From: Gammaproteobacteria bacterium
GTDB lineage: Bacteria; Pseudomonadota; Gammaproteobacteria; Arenicellales; UBA868
DNA: 64,000 bases
Assembly (NCBI GenBank): GCA_022451485.1
Contig: JAKUQS010000011.1
Location: 31,963-95,962 of the forward strand
Reading direction: 5' to 3'
Positions within the stretch are counted from its first letter, which is position 1, and each line of letters starts with the position of its first letter. Below the pieces are notes generated by a model. The model ran no database searches and was not told the DNA's origin. It was given only the letters and a program-made list of their open reading frames with translations. Position numbers and translations under genes: made by a program. Shown here piece by piece: positions 1 through 9,675 of this stretch.

Positions 1-2
1 CG

Positions 3-548
3 CGTCGCAAGATGGAGAGCAAGACGGACTTAGACATCGTGGAAGAGAGTGTCTCGTCGGAACAGAACGCAGATGAAGAGCCCGCAGTGCCCGCCTTAAC
101 TGATGCGGATATGCCAGCCCTTGAGACGCTTCACGATGACAGTGACTACAGCGGATTTTTGTCACCCAAAGTTAGCGATAAGTTGCGTGAAATAGCACTG
201 CGAAAACTTTTTCATAGCAAAGCATTCAACATTGTTGATGGATTGGATGATTATGATGATGATTTCATTACCGCCTTGCCGTTAGGCGATATCGTCACAG
301 CTGATATGCGTCACCAGGCAGAGGTTAAGTTGGAAAAAGAAAAAGCGGCTTTACTTGAGGATTCACGGCATGCTGGTGCCGCCGAGGAGTGTGTGAATGA
401 CGGGTTGGAGAATGACCAATCTGTTGCCGTTGACACGAGTGATGTGGACAGTGGGGATGGGCATGAAAGCCAGCATGAGGCGGCTGACCCTGTGGCGCAG
501 ATCGACAATGATGACGTCGTGGAATCTAACAGGCACTCACCAACATGA
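3..548 (+). CDS. DUF3306 protein of a formate dehydrogenase locus, 5' end cut by window
   Basis: Small acidic protein of the DUF3306 family, normally encoded beside formate dehydrogenase genes; its biochemical role is not known. The first ATG in the window is at position 12, but the frame is open to the window edge and the upstream codons read Arg-Arg-Lys. That fits the conserved N-terminal W-S-R-R-K motif of the family, so the real start lies outside the window. The diagnostic core is visible: a PALTDADMPALETL segment, then FLSPKVSDKLR and GLDDYDDDF, then PLGDIVTADMRHQAE. The C-terminal third is an Asp/Glu-rich, low-complexity tail. It ends six bases before the polyferredoxin gene, so the two are probably cotranscribed. 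The family call is firm and the function is unknown. Confidence 0.85.
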   Translation, partial: RRKMESKTDLDIVEESVSSEQNADEEPAVPALTDADMPALETLHDDSDYSGFLSPKVSDKLREIALRKLFHSKAFNIVDGLDDYDDDFITALPLGDIVTADMRHQAEVKLEKEKAALLEDSRHAGAAEECVNDGLENDQSVAVDTSDVDSGDGHESQHEAADPVAQIDNDDVVESNRHSPT

Positions 549-553
549 GTTGA

Positions 554-2254
554 ATGATGACCGATTCGGATATCTCAGCAGTTGATGAATTTCTTGCATT
601 TAGCTTGCCCTCAGATAGCGCTGCGCAACTGGCGCGTCGCGATGCCATTGCGAAGGCAATGGACTCTCGGCAGAGCACGACTGCGCTGGTCGGCTATCGC
701 GCCACTGGCTTGGTCCTAATAGTAGGTCCCGAGCCTTATGCACTATCCGTAGCTGAGGAACTTGTCGGGAAGGTCACGCTGGCCATTCTGGCAACTGAGG
801 GCAATAACCTATCGGCGGGATCCGAAAAGCCCGTGTTTACACGCGAAATCGGCGGTCAAATCATTCTTGTGGCGGCTGCTGATTTGATGGACGTTGGTGG
901 GTATTTGGGTGCGTTCGAAGTCACTGTCGATGTCAATGGTGAGAGCCAGAATTTGGCTGGTTTGATGAACCTTACTAGTCAGACATTTGATGTCGTCCTT
1001 GATCTTGGTCGCAAACCGGCAATCACTCTGGAACTGCCACCGCCCGGTTATTTTGCTGTATCGGCGAATCGCGAAAATATGCCAAAGGTGTTGGAGGAAA
1101 TAGCTGGCCTTAACGGGGAATTCGAAAAACCCCAATACGTGCATTACGACCCTGATATCTGTGCTCATGGTGAGCGGGGTATTACCGGGTGCACACGCTG
1201 CATCGATACCTGCCCCGCTGGTGCTGTGATCTCGATTGGAGAGCGGGTAGAGGTGGATGTGCATCGGTGTCACGGCATGGGTTCGTGTAGTGCGGTTTGT
1301 CCGACTGGAGCTTTAACCTACGCGTATCCGTCACTCGGCGATACGATGAATAGACTTCGTCAGGTGCTAACTGCGTGGCGGATTTCTGGTATGCCCGCAC
1401 CTTGCATTTTGTTGTATGACTCTGACTCTGGCGCAGAGTATTTGAGAACGGTGTGTGCGGACTTCCCCGACGGCGTACTGCCTTGGCGGGTTGAAGAGAT
1501 CGGTTCAACAGGTGTTGAGGTTTGGCTAAGTGCGCTTGCGTATGGTGCGGTGGGTATTCGCATCTTGACGCATGAACGTACACCAGGGGCAGTGCTAACA
1601 ACTTTGGCGCAGCAGATCGAATTGATTAGGTGCCTGCTAGAGGGACTTGATTACGACGGGCAGTCTATCGCCGAGTTGCCAGCAGTAGAGTTCTCAAGTG
1701 CCGATTGGCCGCAGTATGTTGATGAAAGCGTCGTCGCCGATGTCGCGACATTTGGTGGTGTCGACAACAAGCGCGATGCCTTACGTCTGGTGTTTGACCA
1801 CTTGACGCCAGAGAGTTCACCGATCGAAGCAATCGCGCTGCCTGCGGCGTCACCGTTCGGCCAGATTCATGTCGATACCGCGCTATGCACTTTGTGTATG
1901 GGCTGCGTTTCAGTGTGCCCGGCAGGTGCGCTGGCCGACGGGAGCGATACGCCCAAACTTGATTTCATCGAATGGAATTGCGTTCAGTGTGGCCTGTGCG
2001 AGCGTGCCTGTCCCGAAAATGCCATTGCCTTGGAAGCGCGTTTGCTGGTCGATTCGGATAGTCGACTAATGAAACGCACCCTGAATGAAGAAGAGCCGTT
2101 TGGCTGTATTGTCTGCGGGAAACCGTTTGCGACGAAAAGCATGATTGATAAAATGGCTGAAACATTGGCTTCGCACAGGATGTTCCAGGGTGACGCGCTC
2201 GATCGCCTCAAAATGTGCGAGGACTGCCGGGTCAAGTCGATGTTTGAGGCGTGA
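554..2254 (+). CDS. 4Fe-4S polyferredoxin of a formate dehydrogenase locus
   Basis: Cytoplasmic iron-sulfur protein of 566 residues, of the type found beside DUF3306 genes in formate dehydrogenase clusters; it probably carries electrons for, or helps mature, that enzyme. Two pairs of ferredoxin-like motifs are visible. The central pair has C203, C213, C216, C220 and C239, C245, C249. The C-terminal pair has C445, C448, C451, C455 and C476, C479, C482, C486. Two further CxxC pairs (C518/C521 and C555/C558) near the end could bind zinc or another cluster. The N-terminal 190 residues and the stretch between the cluster pairs lack obvious motifs. It starts just after the DUF3306 stop; the start has two consecutive ATG codons. 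The associated dehydrogenase is not adjacent here and may lie left of the window. Confidence 0.85.
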   Translation: MMTDSDISAVDEFLAFSLPSDSAAQLARRDAIAKAMDSRQSTTALVGYRATGLVLIVGPEPYALSVAEELVGKVTLAILATEGNNLSAGSEKPVFTREIGGQIILVAAADLMDVGGYLGAFEVTVDVNGESQNLAGLMNLTSQTFDVVLDLGRKPAITLELPPPGYFAVSANRENMPKVLEEIAGLNGEFEKPQYVHYDPDICAHGERGITGCTRCIDTCPAGAVISIGERVEVDVHRCHGMGSCSAVCPTGALTYAYPSLGDTMNRLRQVLTAWRISGMPAPCILLYDSDSGAEYLRTVCADFPDGVLPWRVEEIGSTGVEVWLSALAYGAVGIRILTHERTPGAVLTTLAQQIELIRCLLEGLDYDGQSIAELPAVEFSSADWPQYVDESVVADVATFGGVDNKRDALRLVFDHLTPESSPIEAIALPAASPFGQIHVDTALCTLCMGCVSVCPAGALADGSDTPKLDFIEWNCVQCGLCERACPENAIALEARLLVDSDSRLMKRTLNEEEPFGCIVCGKPFATKSMIDKMAETLASHRMFQGDALDRLKMCEDCRVKSMFEA

Positions 2255-2533
2255 TTGACACACCGTCTTTAGGTGTTGTCGCTTCCTGTCAGAAAGTCGA
2301 TAAAGAAGCACTCGGAGGCTTGCAGTGGAGGGCTGATAATAGATCCAAAACTCCGTTAGGATATCCTTGCTGCGAGGAACTCGCGTTAAACTCTGATTTT
2401 GGAATGGTCCTTGATGTTTGCCGGGATAGCTTGGCAACCCCGAAAGGGTCTGGAGGCGATTGAATCAAATGGCATCGAAGGGGGTTGATTTCAACCGTGT
2501 CGAAGCGTCAAATCTCAAACTATTAAATCTCAC

Positions 2534-2625
<92 letters not shown>

Positions 2626-2847
2626 CATGGTGATCGATGGAACCTGCTCAAAACCGCACCGCATGTGACATTCAAGATCAACTGGATGTTGGTTAGAGAA
2701 CCCCGTGGATCATCTTGCTTACAACCATGCAGTGAGATCGCAAGTGCCGGTTCAATCGCTGGAAACCATAAGTCATAACGCTTTTCAAGCGTTGGAAAAT
2801 GTGGTTAGGGTGCCGTTTAAAATACAAATATGTTGCCGGTGTGGAGG

Positions 2848-5160
2848 CTAGTCTTCGGCAGTGGCCATGCCCTCCAGTATTTCGAGATTATGTTGCGCCT
2901 GATAGACCCCTTGTTGGGCAGCGGCGTGGAACAAGCGTAACGCGGCATCGGCGTTTGGTTCCACGCCTAACCCCTTCATATAGAGCCACCCCAAGTTATT
3001 TTGGGAGCCTGGGTGGCCTTGCGCGGCTCCTTTTTTATACCAGAATGCCGCTTGTGTATAGTTCTTCTCAACGACCAAGCCGTCAGCAAAATAATCACCC
3101 AGTGCTCCTTGTGCCCAGGCCACTCGTTGATTAGCCTGTTTCCGAATGGTGGGCAGCGCCTCAAGTAAGAGAGGGGTTGCGGCTTGTGTGTTGTTAGATT
3201 GGTGTAGGCCGCGACCCAGAATTAGACCTAGGTGAAACTGTGCCTGGTGATTTCCTTGCGCGGCCAACGGCCGAAATAGGCGATACGCCTTGCCATAGCG
3301 ACCACGATAGTAGGCATTAATCGCATTGGCCAGGTTAGTTCCGTGTCTCCTTGTCGGATCAGAATCAATTTGCTTCACCGTGGCGAGGCTGGCCGCTTTA
3401 ATGTCAGACAGTTCAATGCTTGCATTAGCATCGCTGACGAGTCCCGTGCTACGTTGATTGTGTGAACCCAACAGTTCGATACGGGTCGACGAATGGGTTA
3501 CTGGAGGTGGGTTATAAAGTTGTAACCAGAAATAACTGATCACACCGATCGCAGTCACAGCAACTAACCAGGCGAGCCACCTCAGCCCTTGTCGACGATG
3601 GGGTGTGGACGGTCTGTCCTGATGTTGATTCTCCATCGCAGGCGCGTCAGCGACGTGTTGAGCAGGCCCATCGGTGTTAAGTATCTGATCATGTGGTTCA
3701 TAGATTGACAGGCCAACGGGGGACGCCGACCGATGATCATTTTGCATGTCGTGTCGAAGAACATCTTCGTTCGGGTGTTCGGTTAAAGTCACCGGGGCGT
3801 GTGGGGCGGTTGATAGCAAGGGGCCGCCTGATGGGAGTTCGACTCGATGGGTCAGGGTTGGAATCGCATCCTGTGTAGTTGTTTCGACTGCCTCTATTGA
3901 GTTAGATAGATCAGAATTAACAGGCGCTGAACGATATCCTGTGTGGGTGCTACCTTGAGTTGATCCATCTAATCCAGCAAGAATAACAGCTGAGGCGCCT
4001 TCACGCGGCGAGTTCGTTGGCGTAGCGCTGCTGTTTAATATTTGTCCGTTTCGCAATAAGGGTCGGGTGTCAGGAACGTCTGGGTCTTCAGTGTCGCGCG
4101 TGGAATTCGCCATTAAAGGGCCGAGCTTAGGCTCGGCGGAAACGTCGGGTTCGATGATAGAGGACCGCGTGGTTAGCCGGCTAAAAGCGCGCCCAATGGC
4201 AAGCAAGGGTCGGTTGCGCTCATCTTCTTCATCGTTCGGTAAACTGCTACCAAAGGCCCTGGTGATCTCATCAGATGAATTTGGGCGAGCTGCCGGTTCG
4301 AGCGACAGTAAATGGTCGATGATCTGAAGGAGTGAATCGCCGTAATAGCCTTTTGCGGCCTCTTTTGCTGGGATGAGGGGGTCGGAACGTCCTTCACTGG
4401 TTTCCCGAGTGCGGCGAATAGCATCGGCGGGTGGTATTCTCATGACCCCCTGGTATAGCAATGCGCCCAGTGAATAATAGTCTGTCCATGGCCCCACTGT
4501 ATCGTGATCATTCGACAGTTCTGGCGCTCGGAAAGGAGAGCTATGGGCTAACAGGTGGGATGGACTTTCAACGGCGGTCGGATTAAATCCCATCAGAGAA
4601 AGCTCTTCATTCTCGGATAGCAGTAAATTGTCGGGTTCCAGTTGGAGATGAAGTAAACCTGCAGCGTGGGTGGCTCCGAGATAATCGACTGCTGACAGTA
4701 ATACTGATCGTAACGTGTCTTCAGGCAAGCGTTGCCCGGTGCTAAGCAGATCTGCCCATGTAGTGCGCGGCTCTAGTTGTAAGACGTAATACGCCGTATC
4801 GTTTTGTTCCTGGTAATGAGTAACACGTCCTGGGTGATCAGTTTGGCTCAGCACACGGGCAAGCAATAGAAAAGCAGACAACCCTTGTTGATATTCCTCG
4901 TCTGCTGTCGCATCCCAAAGCATGACCGAGACTCCATCCAGATCTCGTACCGCGATCTGTTGCGGGAAATATTCCTGAATGATCAGAAGGCCATCGTTCG
5001 CAGAATAAGTATAGCCAGCTGCCGACTCATGAATCAGATGGTCAACATGGAACTTATCCAGACGTGTTCTGGGTGGTAATGGCGCGGCTGTGTAAAACAC
5101 CTCTTCGGTGCTACTGGCCGGTTCGCTTTGCGCGGGTTCGAGACTCGGGTCGAGTGCCAT
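2848..5160 (-). CDS. Membrane pseudokinase with C-terminal Sel1-like repeats
   Basis: 770-residue protein with a protein-kinase fold at about residues 35-305 that appears catalytically dead. The strand-3 lysine is Gln62 (IIQEYFP where related kinases have IKEYLP). The HRD loop reads H171-L-Q-L-E-P-D-N, so both the catalytic Asp and the following Lys are lost. The DFG site reads MGFN. Structural landmarks remain: N178, the APE motif (212-214) and the DYYSLG helix-F segment. A low-complexity Ser/Thr/Pro-rich linker (about 310-520) leads to one membrane segment at 528-547. After it, Sel1/TPR-like repeats (about 615-765) include AAFWYKKGAAQGHPGSQNNL. The topology puts the kinase-like part in the cytoplasm and the repeats in the periplasm. 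Likely a scaffold or sensor that binds partner proteins. It stands alone on its strand; no phosphatase or FHA gene is nearby. Confidence 0.8.
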   Translation of the reverse strand: MALDPSLEPAQSEPASSTEEVFYTAAPLPPRTRLDKFHVDHLIHESAAGYTYSANDGLLIIQEYFPQQIAVRDLDGVSVMLWDATADEEYQQGLSAFLLLARVLSQTDHPGRVTHYQEQNDTAYYVLQLEPRTTWADLLSTGQRLPEDTLRSVLLSAVDYLGATHAAGLLHLQLEPDNLLLSENEELSLMGFNPTAVESPSHLLAHSSPFRAPELSNDHDTVGPWTDYYSLGALLYQGVMRIPPADAIRRTRETSEGRSDPLIPAKEAAKGYYGDSLLQIIDHLLSLEPAARPNSSDEITRAFGSSLPNDEEDERNRPLLAIGRAFSRLTTRSSIIEPDVSAEPKLGPLMANSTRDTEDPDVPDTRPLLRNGQILNSSATPTNSPREGASAVILAGLDGSTQGSTHTGYRSAPVNSDLSNSIEAVETTTQDAIPTLTHRVELPSGGPLLSTAPHAPVTLTEHPNEDVLRHDMQNDHRSASPVGLSIYEPHDQILNTDGPAQHVADAPAMENQHQDRPSTPHRRQGLRWLAWLVAVTAIGVISYFWLQLYNPPPVTHSSTRIELLGSHNQRSTGLVSDANASIELSDIKAASLATVKQIDSDPTRRHGTNLANAINAYYRGRYGKAYRLFRPLAAQGNHQAQFHLGLILGRGLHQSNNTQAATPLLLEALPTIRKQANQRVAWAQGALGDYFADGLVVEKNYTQAAFWYKKGAAQGHPGSQNNLGWLYMKGLGVEPNADAALRLFHAAAQQGVYQAQHNLEILEGMATAED

Positions 5161-5452
5161 ATCCTAGATCTGTCGTGTTGTGTAGCCGCTGCCCGAGACA
5201 ACGATTACGCCTGTCTGTCGCAGCCGCGCATGCGGTTGACAGTGCTGCATGGAGAGGGCGCCGCAACCTGGCGTGCCGCCGGGTTGACCCAATGGACAGT
5301 AGGTGCGGTATGAGGTCAGTGGACGAGTCCTAGGTTAGTCACCAGTGGAACACCACATCGGGATGTGCTCATCGTATGATACCGTTCTAAGGATAGCATT
5401 TGAAGTTCTTGGTCTGTTATTTTTCAGGCTCGATTCATGTCACGGTATCAAT

Positions 5453-6628
5453 ATGCTAAATGACGCACCGACATCCGGCCGGATCCGTTCGGTTCAGACG
5501 CCCGTGATTCCATTGGTGCAGGACTTGGTGGCAGCCAACCCGGGCACGATCCCCCTGGGTCAAGGAGTTGTCCACTTCCCACCTCCGACGGAGGCTATCC
5601 AACAGTTGAGGAACTTCGGAGATGATCCGGGCGATCACTTGTACGGACCGATAGAAGGGATAGAGCCATTACAGGTTGCGATTCGGCAGAAACTACAACG
5701 AGAAAATTCGTTCGATCTGGACGGTAGTGCAATCGTTGTCACAGCAGGTAGCAATATGGCGTTTCTACAGGCCTTGTTGACGGTTGCGGACCCTGGCGAT
5801 GAGGTGATTCTTTTCCTGCCGTATTATTTTAATCAGGAGATGGCGATTCGAATGGTGAATTGCGTGCCCGTGTTCGTACCAACCGACGCACAGCACCAAC
5901 CTGATGTTGGTGCACTGGAGCGTGCCATCACTCCTCGTACGCGGGCTGTGGTGACGGTGTCGCCGAATAACCCAACGGGTGCCGTCTATCCAGAAACAAC
6001 GTTACGGCAGATCAATCGTCTGTGTGCGCGCAGAGGAATTTATCACTTCAGCGATGAAGCGTATGAGTATTTCACTTATGCCGATGTGCCCCACTTCTCG
6101 CCAGGTTCAATCGATGGGGCATGTAGACACACCATCAGTTTTTTTTCTCTCAGTAAATCGTTTGGTTTTGCCGGGTGGCGAGTGGGTTATGTTGTGCTCC
6201 CAGAGAACTTGCTCTTGTCGATGCGTAAAGTGCAGGACACTAACTTGATATGCGCGGCGATGCCGAGTCAATACGCTGCGATCGGCGCGCTAGGCGCCGG
6301 TTATGCCTATACGGCAAAGTGGATACCAGATCTGCGTCGCGTTCGAAACACAGTACTGACGCGATTGGTTGAGTTAGGTAGCCGAGTATCGGTGGTCGAG
6401 ACCAGTGGCGCGTTCTATGCTTTTGCTCGAATCAACGACACACGGATGAGTGATCTTGAACTGGTTCGTTGGTTGATTGAGGCGCACCGGGTTGCTGTGG
6501 TTCCCGGTTCGGCCTTCGGTTGTGAGGAGGGTTGTTGGTTGCGCATTTCGTACGGCGCGCTTCGACCGGAGTCAGTCATTGAGGGTATTGGGCGTCTCGC
6601 CAGGGGGTTGGAAGTGATTCCAGCCTGA
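5453..6628 (+). CDS. PLP-dependent class I/II aminotransferase
   Basis: Fold-type I aminotransferase, 391 residues from the chosen start. Signature elements are the substrate-loop segment LGQGVVHFPPP, the SPNNPTG motif, FSDEAYEYF (Asp and Tyr contacting PLP), and SLSKSFGFAGWRVGY with the Schiff-base lysine at about residue 235. The frame extends upstream to 5345, but that extension is hydrophobic, has no family counterpart and lacks a ribosome binding site. The ATG at 5453, just before the conserved N-terminal helix, is therefore preferred; it also lacks a clear Shine-Dalgarno. The substrate cannot be told from the sequence; aspartate, aromatic and alanine-type enzymes share these motifs. It lies between two tRNA-Ser genes and is not part of an obvious operon. 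Confidence 0.85.
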   Translation: MLNDAPTSGRIRSVQTPVIPLVQDLVAANPGTIPLGQGVVHFPPPTEAIQQLRNFGDDPGDHLYGPIEGIEPLQVAIRQKLQRENSFDLDGSAIVVTAGSNMAFLQALLTVADPGDEVILFLPYYFNQEMAIRMVNCVPVFVPTDAQHQPDVGALERAITPRTRAVVTVSPNNPTGAVYPETTLRQINRLCARRGIYHFSDEAYEYFTYADVPHFSPGSIDGACRHTISFFSLSKSFGFAGWRVGYVVLPENLLLSMRKVQDTNLICAAMPSQYAAIGALGAGYAYTAKWIPDLRRVRNTVLTRLVELGSRVSVVETSGAFYAFARINDTRMSDLELVRWLIEAHRVAVVPGSAFGCEEGCWLRISYGALRPESVIEGIGRLARGLEVIPA

Positions 6629-6688
6629 AACAGGGCGGCATCTGGTTTGCGCCTGGATAACAACTGGTTTAGGCTCTGGCGGCCTCTG

Positions 6689-6779
6689 GGAGAGGTGGCC
6701 GAGCGGTTGAAGGCGCACGCCTGGAAAGTGTGTATACGTTAATAGCGTATCGAGGGTTCGAATCCCTCCCTCTCCGCCA
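6689..6779 (+). tRNA. tRNA-Ser (anticodon GGA)
   Basis: Acceptor arms GGAGAGG (6689-6695) and CCTCTCC (6769-6775) pair, followed by G and an encoded CCA (6777-6779). The anticodon arm CACGC/GTGTG encloses loop CTGGAAA, so the anticodon GGA is at 6723-6725 and reads UCC and UCU. A long variable arm marks it as a serine tRNA. Its T-arm and 3' end differ from the tRNA-Ser(CGA) gene 4 kb upstream at a single base over the last 25 positions. Confidence 0.97.
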
Positions 6780-6874
6780 ATTGCCTGTCGAGGCATTCGC
6801 TATGATGCGATCTTAACTCGGCGAATGCCTGTTTAACTGTAGATGGTCTCCTCACACTTACTTGGAGTAACACC

Positions 6875-7870
6875 ATGGTCAATACGATGCGTGCAGTGAT
6901 TCTGAAATCGCATGGGCCTGCCGAGGGATTGGTCTTGGGGACAAGTCCGCTGCCAGAGGTCGGTCCAGAGCAAGTGCTGATAAAGGTTCGGGCGGCGTCG
7001 GTCAATCGGCCAGACATTATGCAGCGTGAGGGCAATTACCCGCCGCCGCCGGGCGAGTCCGAGATCCTCGGTCTGGAAGTTGCGGGGACTGTGGCGCCGG
7101 TGGGTAAAGAGGTCACTAACTGGCGCGTCGGTGATCGTGTGATGGCGCTTATTGGTGGGGGTGGTTATGCAGAGTATGCGTTAGCACATGCGGGCCACAT
7201 GATGCATATCCCGGCCGTCCTCGATTTCCATCAAGCAGCCTGTGTCTGTGAAACCTATATTACAGCTTATCTCAATCTTTTTATGCTCGGAGGATTGAGC
7301 GCAGGGCAGTTCGCACTCGTGCACGGTGGGGGTGGGGGAGTGACAACTGCAGCGATTCAATTGTCTCAAGTGTTAATCGACGAGCCAAGACTCATTGTGA
7401 CGGCATCAACAGGAAAAGTAGAGCGAGTACGAGCGCAAGGGGTTTTACATGTCGTTGATTATCAGACCACTGATTTTGTTGATGCAGTTCATGAGATTAC
7501 GGACGGACGCGGCGTTGACCTGATACTTGACCACATTGGCGCCGACTATTTGAGTCGAAATATGCGGGCGTTGGCGGTCAGTGGCAAAATGGTGTTGATT
7601 GGTGTCATGGGAGGCGTGAAAGCTGAACTTCATTTGGCACAGCTGTTGGTTAAACGACAGCAGATTTTGGGTTCGGTATTAAGACCGCGGCCGATCCCCG
7701 AAAAAGCGAGAATCATCAGTATGTTTGCTGCTGCGGTATTACCGCACTTTGCACAAGGCAATATGGTTCCATTGATCCATAGTGTTTTTCCACTGGCTGA
7801 GGCTGCGGAGGCTCACCGTTTGATGGAATCAAGCGGTCACTTCGGTAAGATCGTGCTCGACATCGATTAA
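6875..7870 (+). CDS. NAD(P)H quinone oxidoreductase, PIG3-like zinc-free MDR enzyme
   Basis: 331-residue medium-chain dehydrogenase/reductase, probably reducing quinones or related enones with NADPH. The N-terminal GroES-like part has the PIG3-type segment VNRPDIMQREGNYPPPPG followed by LGLEVAGTV. The nucleotide-binding part has a glycine-rich HGGGGGVTTAAIQL motif at about residues 150-165 and the later GRGVDLILDHIGADYL segment. The cysteines and histidines that bind catalytic zinc in alcohol dehydrogenases are absent, consistent with the quinone reductase branch. A GGAG ribosome binding site lies seven bases before the ATG. It is monocistronic and separated from the transporter genes that follow by about 230 bases. 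The physiological substrate is unknown. Confidence 0.9.
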   Translation: MVNTMRAVILKSHGPAEGLVLGTSPLPEVGPEQVLIKVRAASVNRPDIMQREGNYPPPPGESEILGLEVAGTVAPVGKEVTNWRVGDRVMALIGGGGYAEYALAHAGHMMHIPAVLDFHQAACVCETYITAYLNLFMLGGLSAGQFALVHGGGGGVTTAAIQLSQVLIDEPRLIVTASTGKVERVRAQGVLHVVDYQTTDFVDAVHEITDGRGVDLILDHIGADYLSRNMRALAVSGKMVLIGVMGGVKAELHLAQLLVKRQQILGSVLRPRPIPEKARIISMFAAAVLPHFAQGNMVPLIHSVFPLAEAAEAHRLMESSGHFGKIVLDID

Positions 7871-8101
7871 TCTTTTTTGACCGCTTTACTGGGTGTTCAT
7901 GCTCGCGCTACATTATTTATCAGGTACTCAGACAAGAGGCCGTGGGAGTGCCTTATGCTGGACTATGTGTTGACCGGTGGAATGAAGATATCACTGGATG
8001 GATGAATGCTGGCCATTCAATGAATTTGTAGATATGTCTTCTTCGACTTCCAGTCGTCAAGTTCAGAACACTGTGCGTATTAAGAAAGGAGGATTTAACA
8101 G

Positions 8102-9082
8102 ATGAAACATTTAAAAAGTTTTGTGTTGTTGCCAGGAGTTATTTTGACCGCATTGCTCGCATTGGTATTGTCCGGTGCTGCACAGGCGGGCTGGGAGCCA
8201 AAGAAGCCCGTTGACTTTGTCATCATGGCCGGTAAGGGTGGTGGTGCTGACAAGATGGCCCGCCTAATGCAGAGCGTCATTGAAAAACACGGTCTGGCGT
8301 CGAAGCCATTCGTGCCTGTAAATAAGCCCGGTGGTTCCGGTGCCGAGGCATTGATTCACCTAAAGGGAAAGCAAGGGGATAACCACACCATCATGGTGAC
8401 GCTCAACAGTTTTTATACGACGCCGTTGCGTCAACCCAAGTTGGGCGTAGACATTACGACTTTTGCTCCGATAGGTCGCATGGCCGAGGATACCTTTCTG
8501 TTATGGGTAAACGTGGATTCGGGTATCAAGAATGTTCAGGAGTTCGTTAAGGCAGCTAAAGCCGCGGGTAACAAGTGGCTCATGGCGGGGACGGGCAAGG
8601 GACAGGAAGATCAATTATTGACCGCATTCCTTAATCGGGCATATGGCCTGGATATCAAGTACATACCTTTCAAAGGTGGTGGTCGAGTCGCTAAAGAACT
8701 TGCTGGAAATCACTGCAATTCCACTGTGAACAATCCGTCAGAGCAATTAGGCTTCTATAAAGCGGGCAAGACGCGTGCCTTGGCGGCCTTCACCGCAGAG
8801 CGTCTGCCGGTATTTCCCGATGCACCGACTTTTCGCGAACTGGGCAAGGATTATGTCTACTTCATGCAACGCAGCGTAGTGGGTGCGCCGGGCATGAGTG
8901 CCGAGGCTGAAGCTTATTACCGCGGCGTCTTCAAGGCTGTTTATGAATCGGCCGAATGGCAGAAATACATGAAAAAGAAGAGTCTCCAGGGTGATTTTCT
9001 GACGGGAGCGGCGTTAAAAGACTACTGGGTCCGGGAAAAAGCCATTCACAAAGTCATACTGAAGGATATCGGTGAGATCTAG
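8102..9082 (+). CDS. TctC-family periplasmic substrate-binding protein (Bug receptor)
   Basis: Extracytoplasmic receptor of a tripartite tricarboxylate transporter, 326 residues. It opens with a clear signal peptide (basic start, hydrophobic core, cleavage likely after AQA at about residue 29). The mature part has the family features: VDFVIMAGKGGGADKMARLM, the NKPGGSGAEAL loop, and the later RALAAFTAERLPVFPDAPTFREL region. Such proteins bind carboxylates such as citrate, other di- and tricarboxylates, aromatic acids or sulfonates; the ligand cannot be predicted. A strong AAAGGAGG ribosome binding site precedes the ATG. It is the first gene of a TctC-TctB-TctA set and probably imports the substrate of the downstream enzymes. 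Confidence 0.93.
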   Translation: MKHLKSFVLLPGVILTALLALVLSGAAQAGWEPKKPVDFVIMAGKGGGADKMARLMQSVIEKHGLASKPFVPVNKPGGSGAEALIHLKGKQGDNHTIMVTLNSFYTTPLRQPKLGVDITTFAPIGRMAEDTFLLWVNVDSGIKNVQEFVKAAKAAGNKWLMAGTGKGQEDQLLTAFLNRAYGLDIKYIPFKGGGRVAKELAGNHCNSTVNNPSEQLGFYKAGKTRALAAFTAERLPVFPDAPTFRELGKDYVYFMQRSVVGAPGMSAEAEAYYRGVFKAVYESAEWQKYMKKKSLQGDFLTGAALKDYWVREKAIHKVILKDIGEI

Positions 9083-9124
9083 TTGGCCAGCGTTGTTTGG
9101 GTAGGAAAGGCGGGATACAGCGTT

Positions 9125-9622
9125 ATGCGCAGAGCCGAGTTGTTGATGGCGTTGGTGCTCGCGTTGCTGTCTGTCTATTTGATGTGGAAAAGTTGGGAAC
9201 TCCCCATCGGCTGGATTCCTGATGAAGGACCCGGCGGTGGGGCGTTCCCCTTCTGGCTTTCTGTTGGCATGTTGGGATCGTGCATCTGGATAGTCGTTCG
9301 TTGGGTTCTCCGATCAAGTCCCCTGTCACACTCCAAAGCGCCATATATGACTGGTGATGTGGCCGTCACATTTGCCGCGGTGGCAGGATCGCTGACTGTA
9401 ATGCTCGGGGCTATTCACTTTATCGGTATGTATTTTTCGATCCCCTTGTTTTTGATGTTTTATCTTCGATTGATGGGTCGTCATGGTTGGTTGAGTTCGC
9501 TCTGCATCGCCCTGGTAACACCTGTGGTTACGTTTTTCTTTTTCGAGGTCGCGCTTCGAATCACTTTGCCTAAAGGTTGGACTGAGCCGCTTTTTTATCC
9601 GCTTTATGACTGGTTCTTCTAG
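9125..9622 (+). CDS. TctB-family small membrane subunit of tripartite tricarboxylate transporter
   Basis: Small integral membrane protein with four predicted helices, beginning with RRAELLMALVLALLSVYLMW and ending with a conserved hydrophobic helix and a PLYDWFF tail. It forms the permease with TctA. The frame is open from a TTG at 9083, immediately after the TctC stop, but the ATG at 9125 gives the usual length (165 residues) and starts directly before the first helix, as in the family. The start choice is not certain. TctB proteins diverge strongly, and position between tctC and tctA is the best evidence. Confidence 0.85.
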   Translation: MRRAELLMALVLALLSVYLMWKSWELPIGWIPDEGPGGGAFPFWLSVGMLGSCIWIVVRWVLRSSPLSHSKAPYMTGDVAVTFAAVAGSLTVMLGAIHFIGMYFSIPLFLMFYLRLMGRHGWLSSLCIALVTPVVTFFFFEVALRITLPKGWTEPLFYPLYDWFF

Positions 9623-9675
9623 CGTGGGAAAGGAGCTGATGGCAATGCGTGGTAGTGAAAAAGGATATCTGTCAT

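Noticed and set aside
2251..2463. Open frame of 70 codons after the polyferredoxin gene
   Set aside because: It overlaps the previous stop only by chance, has no ribosome binding site or recognisable motif, and ends before the tRNA.
2777..2793. Perfect hairpin AACGCTT-TTC-AAGCGTT near the end of the pseudokinase gene
   Set aside because: No T run follows on either strand, so an intrinsic terminator is not supported.
5345..5452. N-terminal extension of the aminotransferase
   Set aside because: Hydrophobic, without family counterpart or ribosome binding site; the ATG at 5453 fits the family start.
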